Shown in pieces: positions 37,819 through 48,104 of a DNA stretch of 64,000 nt (within the stretch, counting starts at the first letter, position 1; every line of letters starts with the position of its first letter). Source of the stretch: Anaeramoeba flamelloides (lineage: Eukaryota > Metamonada > Anaeramoebidae); assembly GCA_027625915.1 (NCBI GenBank), contig JANTQA010000012.1, forward strand, positions 16,764,501 through 16,828,500. The letters are read 5' to 3'. A program made the position numbers and the translations under genes. The notes under the pieces are model-generated. The model was not told the origin of the DNA. It was given only the letters and a program-made list of their open reading frames with translations, and searched no databases.

Positions 37819-37828
37819 GGGGGGGGGG
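37819..37828. repeat. Poly-G run (10)
   Basis: Ten consecutive G in AT-rich intergenic DNA. Confidence 0.9.
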
Positions 37829-40800
37829 TATAATTTCTGTGAAACTAAGTTACTACATTTAAGAAAAAAATAATATACGAAAATTAAAAAAAATAGTTCT
37901 TTTTGTGTTTTTTTTCCCCTTTTTATTCTTTTTTTGTAATAAGAATTTCAAATTTTGAATGAAAAGTTTTGAAATTCGCCAACTCAATAAAAAATCGAAC
38001 CTTTCAAGATTAAAATACATTTTCAAACTATTTTTTTCTCCTCGTAGCCTCCAAAACATATGAATTATATTCATAACAACATCTTTAGAATCCCAATTTT
38101 GAAAAAAAAAAATGATAACCAGTTATTAACAATCAAGAAGAAACTCTCATTTTCTTAAATTCCCTATTCCAACCTGTTATCAAAAATAAGAGTCTTTTAC
38201 AAGAATGAAATACGTTTCCCAAAAAAAAAAAAAAAAATCAAAAATTCTACTATTACTCTAAATTATTTGAGTATAGAATAACAAATATCTCTTTGATCAA
38301 TCAATAACCAATATACGAAAAAAATGCTTATTTTGCCATTTTTTCTTGATTTAATTTACAAAAATACAATAAATTGGATATTTTTTTTTCTGTATAAGTT
38401 TATTGATCAACAATTTCCCTTCATTTTTTTTAATATTCAAATAATTTCTACTATTATTTTTGGCACTTCTCGTTTGGAAATTCAAAAAAATATCAAATAA
38501 TTAAATTTAGCAAAAAAGTTTTTGGTTTGTTATATGGTTTTATTTTATTATTTTCCTTTTATCTGTATCCCAATTGTAACAAAATGCTGAAATATTTCTA
38601 AGAAAACTTGTTTATATAAGAAGATTTTCTAATATAAAAATCTAGAACACATAATAACACGATTCTTTTATTTAAATACCAATTGCTCTTAAACTCAATT
38701 CCAAAAAATGGGACACAAAAAAAAATTACATTAATAAAAATATACTCCAAAATATATGATATTTGAACATTAAAATAATAAAAGACCCGAAAATATTTAA
38801 TTAATACTATTTATATATTTTATAGTAAATTTAAAATTCAATTCGAAAAATAAAAAAGAAAAAATAAAAAAAAGTGTGCCACTATTTTTGGAACACGGTT
38901 ACCAAAAAATCCATTTTTATTGAAAGAAAAATTAATAAAAACTATTAATAGATTCAGCTTGTCTTTTGATAACTAAATCTATCCTTTTAAATACAGAGTT
39001 TACTAATTATCTTAGGTTTCCCAACTCAAAGTATTTCATACATTAGTGAAAATTTTAATAAATTCTTCTTCGTTATTTGGTTACAATTTTTCAGTTTAGT
39101 ATCCATAAATTCCCAATTGGATTTAAATCTTGTGGAATTGGGAGTCAAGGGTCCAGAAAATTACATCCCCGATTTAAGTAATTTTGAGTTTTTTTTTTTT
39201 GAGGTATGTGGACAAGCTCCATCCTTTTGGAAAATCCATTTCAACTCACTATATTCTGAATTAGCGAGTTGAATTTCCTTTGATTTTTTTGATAATATCA
39301 TTAATAATACATTCAGTATTCACACTCCCATTAATAATAATAAGGTCTGTTTGTAGGCCATGTGTCCTAGCAAGCCAAATGATGATTTTTTTTCAAAAAA
39401 ATTTTTTCTCGATAAAAAAAGAATCTTTTTTCTTTTTGAGAGAAAAAAAAAATTTTTTTTGTGATCAGAATGAAAACTTTTAAATTTCATTTTAAAGTGA
39501 TTTTGAGATTTTCGAAAAGTTTTGAAAAAAAAAGAAAATTTTTTTTTTATTTGAAAAAAAAGAATACAAAAAAAATCAAAAAATAATGAAAAAAAATGAT
39601 AAATAATTAACTTTAAAATTATTTACATTGATTGTTAATATCTCATGTTTCTATTTAAGAGTCAAATATCACTTTTCTTGGAATTAAATTGATTTTGAAG
39701 GTGTGCCCCAATTTTTGGAATTGGGTTTATATTTACCTTTATCCCTGAAAAGATATTTTCATGTGAAAAAGTTTTTTTTTTTACCAAAAAAAGAGTTTTA
39801 TGAATTTAATTTGAAAAAAAATGGTAATTTATTTAACATATTATTTTTTCCAAACGAAATATAATTATTAATCAATTTATTTATTTAAAAGAAAATTTGT
39901 GAATCGATAAATATTTGTTAAACATCAAACTAATCTTCAAAACTATTTTTTTTTTTTCGTTTGAACAAAAAAAACCTTAATGATGAGATCCAAGTGGCGA
40001 TTGGACACTTTACCGGTTGATTTACAAATTACCACTCATATCATCTTCAACAGTAATAATCAAAATAAAATTATTATTTATAAATCGATGATAGTGTCAT
40101 GTTAAGATATGAAAAAAAAAAAAAAATTAGCTAACTATAAAAACGTTTATATTCAATATTTGATTACCCATCCCTAAAATACTTTTCAAAAATATCTGTG
40201 ACACTCAAAGGAAATATTCCAATTTTAAAATCTTCTTCAATTTCAGAACCCGAGAAAAAAAATCAGAAATGTTTATTTGGAAAAGGTTTTATCTTCTTTT
40301 TATTATCCTCCTTTTCATGATCATAGATTTTCAAGATTTTTTAAATCATAAGATGATTTTTTATTTTATTTGATCTAATAGATCTGGTGTAAATCTCACT
40401 TTCTTCTTGAGATTTCAATTTTTAAAGGTAAAATATATTAATAAAACCCAAATTTATCTTAGTTCGATCACCCTTTCCTCAATTTAGTTTTTAATTGTTT
40501 TTTGGTACCAATATTTTGATATTTGATTTATTTTTTCATAAAATTATTTCACACTTGCCTTATATACACGGATGTACTATATAAATAAAGTTACTTATTT
40601 GATTGTAATCTTTGATTTTGTTTTTATTTCCCAAGAAAAAATTTTTATTCAAGATCAAAAAGAATAAGATCTCAAATGGATAATATATTTTCAACCAACT
40701 TAATTTTTAGTCGGCGTTATACATTAGAAACAACAACTTTCTATGAAATCCTCTCCCAACCCCAAATTAATTTTTAATTCAAAAGTTTTTTTCTTCTTAC

Positions 40801-40997
40801 TAATTATTTTTAAGATATTTTACAATCTATTTACACCACTCCAATATTTTTAATTGAGACCTTCAGTTTTAAAAAACAATTTACCCACATCATTTGTTAA
40901 GAAATTTATTCTAATTTCATCAGAAAATGTACATTTGATCTTATTCATAAACTTAAACTATTTCAAATTATTAATAATATTTATTCTTTAAATTTTG

Positions 40998-41175
40998 TTA
41001 TGGGACTACACCATATTATTTTTTTTTGACCAATTTCTAAATAAGGAGACTTTATTTAGAAATATATAGAATATTGAAAATAAACAAGGTTTTTCAAATC
41101 TAAGAAATTGACAAAAAAATATCTCAACCCATATTAAATTTAGGTAAAAAAAATTAATAGAGATTAGTCCCTTAA
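40998..41175. mobile_element. TTAA-flanked MITE, family M3 (copy 3, 178 bp)
   Basis: The left end TTATGGGACTACACCATATT is diverged from the family; the right end AATAGAGATTAGTCCCTTAA is typical. The interior CCAATTTCTAAATAAGGA matches copy 1 exactly over 18 bases. It lies about 200 bp beyond the stop codon of the LRR/BTB gene. Confidence 0.82.
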
Positions 41176-41376
41176 TATTCAAAAACATAAAACTAGTTTT
41201 TTTTTTTTGAAATTATTGAACTCAACAATTATTTGTTTTAAATAATATTAAATCATTACAAAAATCATAAAACAAGAATTGTATAAAGTATTCTAAAGAA
41301 AGAATAATCAAAAAAAAAAAAAAAAAAAAAAAAAAAACAAAATTTCCTTGATACTTTTTGAATCATTTTTTTTATT

Positions 41377-44181
41377 TTAGAAAATGATTTCATTAATTTT
41401 TTTAAATAATTTTTTTTTAAAATGGCAGTGTTTAGATAAAATGTAATAATCCTCAGCATCTTGTAATTGAACTTTTATTGCTTGTAATTGATCCTGATGA
41501 AAATCCCGAGTCAAATAAATATTGTTTGTATAAAAATAATCAATAAGTAATTTCATTGATATCAATGATTTGTTTGTATAATCTTTTATTTTATTAACCG
41601 ACTCAACTGATTGAAACATGTTTCTAAATAATTTACTTCTAACCACCAAAACAAAAAAATGTATTTGAATTGAGCTTTCATCATTTAAAATAATTTTGAA
41701 ATTTTTAGTTTTTTGTTCCTGATGTAATGATAAAAATTCTTGTTGAATGGAATTTCCAAGAAAATCTGTTATACACAACGATTTAGTTATTTGTAGAAAT
41801 GAATTCACATTAACGATTGTACCAGAGTATACCCATATTAAAAAATTTTCAATAATTTCTTTTTTCTTAATTTTTGATAAAATTGTTAGTATTTTTCCAA
41901 TATCCATCTTACATCTTCTTTGTAACCAAAATGAATGACAATTAAAACCATTAATTTGACAGTCAGTTAAAATGCCTGATTTCCAAAACTCATACAATTC
42001 ATCTGTTATTTGATTATTATTAGATAAATTTCTTTGAAGTAAATTTCTTATATTAAAGATATTATTCATTTTTTCGTTTTGTATTTCTTGATCAAATTTA
42101 ATAAATAATTGTGGATTTGCAAGTAAATATTTTTCGAGCAATTTAAATTTTAATGGCCTTTTAACAGTCTCGCATATATCTATAATTTTTATATTTGGAT
42201 TTTGAGAACAAATTTGTAAAATATTTTTTATTATTTCTAATTTGATAGGATTATAGCTTAATATCAATTTTTGAAAAATTTTTTTTTTAAGAATTATTTT
42301 GAAGGCTTCAATTAAATTATTATTATTGTTTTCATTATCATTATCACCAATTATATTATTCCCACTTAAATTTAATTCAATAAGATTGTTATTTTGTGAA
42401 AGCGATTTACAAATCATTACTATTGTTTGATCATCAAAGGAATTACAACTTAAATCCAATTTTTCAATTAAATTCATTTGGGGCAATGCCTTTGCCAATC
42501 CTTTAATCAAAAAATTTTGAAGATAAGTATTCTCCGTAGAAATGCTTAGTGCTTTTAAAGTCTCTGATTTTGCACATTTGATTAATAAATTAGTGATGTT
42601 TAATTTTTTCCCCTTTATTGATTTTAAAGATAATTTTTTTAATTGTTTACTTTTCAGAATATATTTGGATAAGTTTTTTAAAAATGTTTGATTTAGCGTC
42701 ACCAAATCTAAAATTAATTTTTGGATTGAATTTGATTGAAGAAGAGCTTTTGGTAATAGTTTGTCAAAATTTGAAAGAGTTAAATTATTGTAAGACAAAT
42801 CCAACACTTTTAAAGAATCAACATTTATAATTAATTTATATAAAGACTGACTAGCATGCCGAGTCGGTCGAAAATACCTTGATCTTAATTTTAAAGTTAA
42901 TAAATGTTTATTGATACGTTTAGCCTTGTTGCCTTGATCTTTCTCTTTCTCTTTTTCTTTTTCTTTCTCTATTTCTTTTTCTTTTTCTTTCTCTTTTTCT
43001 TTCCCTTTCTCTTTTTCTTTTTCTTTTTCTTTCTCCTTTTCTTTCCCTTTTTCTTTCTCTTTATCTTTCTCTTTATCTTTCTCTTTATCTTTCTCTTTAT
43101 CTTTCTCTTTTTCTTTCTTTTTCTGTTTTTGTTTTTCATTCTCTTTTTCAATCTGCTTTAATTGAGAATTTTTCATTTCATTTTCCTGAATCTTTTTATT
43201 ATTGCCAACAATAACTTTTTTTTCTTTACTAACAATTGACTCGCACAATAGAATAAAACTCTTGGAATCAAATTGGTGATCTATTGACAAGTGTTGTAAT
43301 AATTTACAATTATCAATAATATTTATTAAAGGCTCAATACAATTATCGTCAATTTTAATAAAAGATAGATCAAGTTTAATTAAATTGTGTAAATGCTTAA
43401 TTGGGTTTAAAAGAGATGAACTAAAATTAAAAATTGCATTGAATTTAATTATTTGTAAAGACTTGTTTGCTTTGAAGACGCTATTAAAAGTTTTTGTCTT
43501 TTTATTGGGCAAGGGAATCAAATCTGATAAAGTTAAAGTTTTTATTGTTTTTGATCGGGATAGAAATTGACAATAGTCTAGAAAAGTTTCACTTGGCATA
43601 TCCTGTCCCAAGACAATTTCTTCAATTTGTGGTGGTTCCTTTTTGTTTAATTTCTGGAACAGCTTGGGACACTTTATGGTAATAAAAGTATTGGTTAAGT
43701 CTAACATTTTGATTTTTGTGTTTACATTTCCAGCCAACGAATTTATGAATTCTTTGCATTCCAGAGAAGTAAAATAGTTTTTTCTTAAGATTATCTTTTG
43801 TAACTTTCTTTTTGAGGAAAATAAAATTGGGAAAATTAAAAGAAAGGAATTATGATTTGATACAATTTTTGTCAAGTTTAAGACTTCAATCTTGGTTTTT
43901 TGAAGAACTACCTTTAACATCCTTTGTAATTCTTCAGAGTTGATCTTGCAATAACTTAAATCAATCGATAGCAGTGTTTTATTCTTTTTCAACATTTTGA
44001 CCAATAATAAGCATCTTTCTTTTGTGATCGTTAGATTTCTTAAATCTAAATGCTTTTGATTTGATAAGTTGTAATACAAAACAGCTAACTGATCCAAAAA
44101 TTGGGTTCCAAAAGAATCAATGATTTCGTTGTTCAAAGTTTTCAAAAGTTTATAAAATGGTGAAAATTTTGAGTGGATCAT
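41377..44181 (-). CDS. Leucine-rich-repeat / double-BTB protein
   Basis: Single exon, 934 residues from ATG 44179-44181; the frame stays open 54 bases further upstream but without another ATG. The N-terminal two thirds are LRRs of the ribonuclease-inhibitor type (LLSIDLSYCKI, KVLDLSYNNLT, EKLDLSCNSFDD, ELNLSGNNI). They are split near residues 345-415 by a Lys-Glu/Lys-Asp tract coded by a near-perfect hexanucleotide repeat (42935-43145). The C-terminal 200 residues are two BTB-like domains, FLIWVYSG in the first and IQIHFFVLVVRSKLFRNMF to LQDAEDYYIL in the second. They align well with the C-terminus of the RCC1/BTB gene at 20500-21080. LRR/BTB proteins of this plan are expected to be Cullin-3 adaptors with the LRR selecting the client; the client is unknown. 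It is convergent with the adhesin gene. A strong inverted repeat lies about 220 bp upstream. Confidence 0.88.
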   Translation of the reverse strand: MIHSKFSPFYKLLKTLNNEIIDSFGTQFLDQLAVLYYNLSNQKHLDLRNLTITKERCLLLVKMLKKNKTLLSIDLSYCKINSEELQRMLKVVLQKTKIEVLNLTKIVSNHNSFLLIFPILFSSKRKLQKIILRKNYFTSLECKEFINSLAGNVNTKIKMLDLTNTFITIKCPKLFQKLNKKEPPQIEEIVLGQDMPSETFLDYCQFLSRSKTIKTLTLSDLIPLPNKKTKTFNSVFKANKSLQIIKFNAIFNFSSSLLNPIKHLHNLIKLDLSFIKIDDNCIEPLINIIDNCKLLQHLSIDHQFDSKSFILLCESIVSKEKKVIVGNNKKIQENEMKNSQLKQIEKENEKQKQKKKEKEKDKEKDKEKDKEKDKEKEKGKEKEKEKEKEKEKGKEKEKEKEKEIEKEKEKEKEKDQGNKAKRINKHLLTLKLRSRYFRPTRHASQSLYKLIINVDSLKVLDLSYNNLTLSNFDKLLPKALLQSNSIQKLILDLVTLNQTFLKNLSKYILKSKQLKKLSLKSIKGKKLNITNLLIKCAKSETLKALSISTENTYLQNFLIKGLAKALPQMNLIEKLDLSCNSFDDQTIVMICKSLSQNNNLIELNLSGNNIIGDNDNENNNNNLIEAFKIILKKKIFQKLILSYNPIKLEIIKNILQICSQNPNIKIIDICETVKRPLKFKLLEKYLLANPQLFIKFDQEIQNEKMNNIFNIRNLLQRNLSNNNQITDELYEFWKSGILTDCQINGFNCHSFWLQRRCKMDIGKILTILSKIKKKEIIENFLIWVYSGTIVNVNSFLQITKSLCITDFLGNSIQQEFLSLHQEQKTKNFKIILNDESSIQIHFFVLVVRSKLFRNMFQSVESVNKIKDYTNKSLISMKLLIDYFYTNNIYLTRDFHQDQLQAIKVQLQDAEDYYILSKHCHFKKKLFKKINEIIF
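42935..43145 (-). repeat. Hexanucleotide repeat coding Lys-Glu/Lys-Asp inside the LRR/BTB gene
   Basis: On the minus strand the tract is (GAA/GAT/GAG/GGG)-AAA pairs coding alternating Lys with Glu, Asp or occasional Gly. It keeps the frame and probably forms a charged helix or disordered spacer between two LRR blocks. Length polymorphism is likely. Confidence 0.85.
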
Positions 44182-44398
44182 TTTAAAAAAAAATAAGAAG
44201 AAAAAAATAAAATGTTTTTGAATTTTTAAATACAAAATTGTTTTCCTTGACAGAGATTGAAGAAATGATATGAACCAATTTTAGTTTGTCTGTAACCAAG
44301 TATAATTTTTTTCCAATCTGACTTTCTCAGAATCCCATGTTAAAGAATTTGATAGTTTGGGAATTTTAATTTTGAAAATCAAAAATGTGTAGATTTTT

Positions 44399-44515
44399 GG
44401 ATTTTTTATACTTTTTACCTTTTCCAAATTTCCCTTCTTAAGTTACTTGGGCTCGATGTTCCTTCTCTTTTTGTTTTTTTTAGGTGTTTGGGAAAGGTAA
44501 AAAGTATAAAAAATC
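44399..44515. repeat. Inverted repeat upstream of the LRR/BTB gene
   Basis: Arms 44399-44426 and 44488-44515 (TTTTTTATACTTTTTACCTT and its complement) match over about 28 bp around a 60-base loop. It lies about 220-335 bp upstream of the LRR/BTB start codon. It could be a transcription-unit boundary hairpin, the ends of a tiny element, or a cruciform; nothing decides between them. Confidence 0.8.
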
Positions 44516-44528
44516 ATTATAAGAATTG

Positions 44529-44760
44529 TTTGACCTGATCATGACTAACCCAACCAAACTTGTTCATGATCAGATCTTCGACAAATTGAGCTGGACTTAT
44601 GCAACTGAACTGAATCCAACGAATGCGATCTGAAACCAACCAAAGTGAACCGAATTGAACTTTCCGTACTATCTGTCGAGTCGTTACTTTGACTGGGTTT
44701 TTGCTGTCGAGTCGGTATCTTGTACTGGGATTTTGCGAAAACAAGATTTGGGAAACTTAC
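44529..44760. other. GC-enriched structured block, possible ncRNA or repeat remnant
   Basis: About 230 bases with markedly more G+C than the flanks. They include a hairpin (CTGATCATGA / TCATGATCAG, 44532-44571), an AACC-GAAC-like degenerate simple repeat (44600-44660), and an imperfect tandem duplication of about 36 bp beginning CTGTCGAGTCG (44667 and 44703). The minus-strand frame at 44517-44744 has no recognised domain. A non-coding RNA, a satellite fragment or a transposon end are all possible. Confidence 0.4.
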
Positions 44761-46138
44761 AAAAAAAAAAAAAAAAAAAATAAAAAAAAAAAAAATAACA
44801 CAAAAAAAAAAAAAAAAAAAAAAGCAAAGCAACTGAAAAGAAAATTTCGAAAACCAAATCTTATTCTTAAAAACTCAGCACTTTATAGATTCAACCCATC
44901 TATAAAGTTCTAAATCAAAAATTTAATAAAGCAGCCTTTTTTCATTTGATCTATAGTTGTTCAAATATTTAGAACTCTTTATTAAAACAACCTATGGTGG
45001 CGATCCAAAAAAAACGACATAAAAGGAAACAACCACCACCCATTCAACACTTGGGGCACAAAAAAAAACTTTTCACTGAAAGCTTTTTCTTTTTTCTATT
45101 ATTTTTTGACTCTCTTTCATTTCTTGCTTTTCTTTCTCTTTTTCTTGTCTTTTTTCCGAAATAATTTATTCTTTTCATTTTTTAAAGAAAAGATATCCTT
45201 TGAGCTGTAATCCTGCTTACATTACAGTTAGGATAAAAAAACCCTAAATACAATTTTAGAGTTTCAGGCAAATAGGAGGTAATTTTGTTGAATCACCTCT
45301 GCTCAACAATAAAAAAAAAATGTGTAGATTTTTTCATGAAAATACATTGTGATCTTGAATGTTTTGTAGATTTATTGTTTTTAATTGATTTTTTGCTCTT
45401 CTGGAATTATAAATCTTAAATTTCGAAGAAACAATTGTCAAATAGATTTTAATTATAAAACGGTAGTTAAAAGGAACATTTGTGAATTTTTATTTTTCTT
45501 ATTTTTTACTGATTTTAATAGATCTCTGAAACTGGAATTCTTCCTCAAACTGGATTAACACCCATTCCAAAAATTTTAGATGAATTCAAAAATCTGATCA
45601 ACAAAAAATAAGAAAAAATTCACTTTTACTTATATTTACAATTAAAATTCAAATTTGGTAAAATTGAAGGTGTAAAAATTTTGATTTTATATCGTTATTT
45701 TGTATTCTCTTTTGATTCTAATAATCAATCGTTTTTTTTTGATTTTAGTTTTGTTAGGAAATGAAGAAAGAAACTTTGTGATAAAATATTTCGAAATGTA
45801 AAATTTCTACTCCTGACTTACAATTAATACTGAATTAACAATTTTTTTCTCTATTCATGTAAGAAATTTCAAATTAAAAAATAATTTTAGCACATCTTGA
45901 AATTAAAAAATAAAAAAAAAATTTAATTACAATAAAACCAAACTTAGATTAAATAGTATTTTCAAAAAAGAATTATTGTTTTTATAAGTTTGATCATTTT
46001 TTAACACGTAAAAAATACAAATTAAAATTATTTACAAATAAATTTAATAAAAAATATTTTCTTGAAGAGAGAAATCTTATTGTGTATTTAGAAAGTGCAC
46101 AATAATTATTGGTTTAAAAATGAACCTAGGATTTTCAG

Positions 46139-46142
<4 letters not shown>

Positions 46143-46171
<29 letters not shown>
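46143..46171. repeat. (TA)n microsatellite
   Basis: About fourteen TA units. Confidence 0.85.
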
Positions 46172-46174
<3 letters not shown>

Positions 46175-46415
46175 CTGAAGAAATTAGACAATTAAATTAG
46201 GATAATGACTCTTTAACCTATTCAAATCTATAAATAAAACTCAAAATATAGAAAAAAGTAAAAAAGTGCAACCATTGTTCCGAATATAAAATATGGGAAA
46301 TAAAATACCCAACTTTTTTTCAAAATTAAATTTGATTTTTCTTTATCATCAATAATATTTAATTGAAGCTAAATAAATAAAATATATATGAAGAAATTTT
46401 TTCAAATATTAAAAG

Positions 46416-46418
<3 letters not shown>

Positions 46419-46488
<70 letters not shown>
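46419..46488. repeat. Compound (CA)n(TA)n microsatellite
   Basis: About 24 CA units are followed by about 10 TA units, ending exactly where the CACAGGTA-bounded segment begins. Confidence 0.9.
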
Positions 46489-47980
46489 CACAGGTAATAC
46501 GTGTTTTCGTTTATAAACAGCGAAAGATTTAAAAAATCGCGTTTTTTCGATTTTTTTACAGGTTTTTTCATTTCATACGCTGTTTTCTTTTTTTTTTTTT
46601 TGAAAAAGTCCTCGAATTCTTTTGAAATCATGTTTTTCGTTTCTGAGATATGAAAAAACGCAATTGAAAAAACTTAAAAACAACGAAAAAACAAATTTAA
46701 CACAGGAAGTATGCAATAACTATAAAAAAGTTTTTAAAAATGTGAATTCGTGATTTCCCATTTAAGTAGGAGTTTTTGGTTTTAAAACATGATGTAAATG
46801 GTTTTATTTTCTATTTTTAATATGCCAAAAACACACAAAGTAGATAATAGTATAAAAATCTTAAAAAGTGTAAACTTTTTAACACCCAGAAAAGAATTAT
46901 TTTTTTTTTAAATGACTATTTGAGTTGAAAAATAGTTCAAAATATAACTATATTTCATCAATTAACATTCCTAATATTATTTTTTTTTATTGATCACAAA
47001 AAAAATATGAAAAAACAATTTACTTAAAAAATTTTTTTCCTAATTTCAAATTTGGAAAATGTGATCACTAATTTTTTTCATCATATGACTTCCCCTTTAA
47101 CTTATGAGCAATACAATTATATGAATTTTTTTTTTTTTTGAGATTTTAACACCCATTTTAACCTAATTTTTTTTAACATAACCCATACCCGTATTAATTG
47201 TTTCTAAAAAGTTATTTCCTTAGTATCCTTTATTTATTTTTATATTCACAATAATTTCATTTTTTATTATTTAATTTTTTGACAAAATTCTTTTCAAACA
47301 TTTTCTGATGTTGCTTTTTTATCTAAAATTACTAATTCACAATTTTAAACAATATTTTTGAGTTAAATGATGGAAACAAATTCAAAGCGCGTGGTAACAT
47401 AAGTATTAACTCTTTTTCTTTATTAAATTACTTTTAGGAATAATAATATTATTTCTTTATTCAATTTAGACATTACATTCTAATATTTATTTAATTCAAT
47501 ATAAAAAAGGGGAATTTATGAACCCAGAAAAATAAATTTACTACACTCAATCCGTGTCAATAGAAGGCTTAAATTAATGTATCTGGTAAATTTAATTTAC
47601 AATCATTAGAATTTAATTGATTTTTTTTTTTTTGTTTATATTTTTTTTTTGTGATCGATCATAAATTTTATATCTAAATAATATCTCATGACATCAAATT
47701 ATATTAAATTTCATGATTGTTTTTTTGGTAATTTCATGTTTGATAACAAGTCAAAATAAATACATACAATAAATTATTCTTTCAATTATTTCAATTATTT
47801 TTATATTTAATTTATTGATTTTTTGTTTCCAGTTATTGTGGTATTTTTGAGATATACTAAAATAAATAAATCAATCAACAGTAAACATGAATTTTCGAAA
47901 AAAATCTTTAAACTACGGTGTCGAAACGGAACAAATTTTACCCCTTTGGAATTTTCCCTTTTAACAAAATTTTCCTACAT

Positions 47981-48028
<48 letters not shown>

Positions 48029-48104
48029 CAGAGAAACGAATTTTACGCGTCACTCACGCGTGCGCAAACGCGTTTCATGAAATCAAAAAATCATCATACC
48101 TGTG
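46489..48104. repeat. 1.6-kb segment with inverted CACAGGTA ends set in TA microsatellites
   Basis: The left boundary reads (TA)n TCACAGGTAATACG and the right boundary CATACCTGTGA (TA)n, so about 9-10 bp plus TA repeats are inverted. Inside the left end are several CG-containing motifs (CGTTTATAAACAGCG, ATCGCGTTTTTTCG). Inside the right end is a CG-rich patch (48047-48075). No transposase reading frame is seen. It may be a non-autonomous DNA transposon that targets TA repeats, or a chance pairing. Confidence 0.4.
47977..48028. repeat. (CATA)n(TA)n compound microsatellite
   Basis: CATA tetramers pass into TA dimers, followed by TCAGAGAAACG, echoing the (TA)nTCACAGG junction at 46480-46495. 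A further (TA)n lies at 48104-48124. Confidence 0.85.

Larger units (their letters stand above)
36348..41376. other. Intergenic between convergent genes
   Basis: The 5-kb spacer holds a poly-G run (37819-37828) and an M3 MITE (40998-41175). Two isolated segments, near 38871-38905 and 39711-39745, resemble the right end of the M5 MITE family (TGTGCC-C-ATTTTTGGAA). I saw no exon. Frames at 36676-37002 and 37239-37469 are Lys/Asn/Phe-rich without a recognisable domain. Confidence 0.55.

Noticed and set aside
38871-39745. Two segments resembling M5 MITE right ends, considered as the two ends of one element
   Set aside because: They are in the same orientation and have no matching left ends, so they cannot be a terminal inverted pair.
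45195-45310. Two short hairpins around an AATTTTG stretch, considered as a small nuclear RNA with an Sm site
   Set aside because: No conserved snRNA sequence accompanies them, and such U-rich stretches are common in this DNA.
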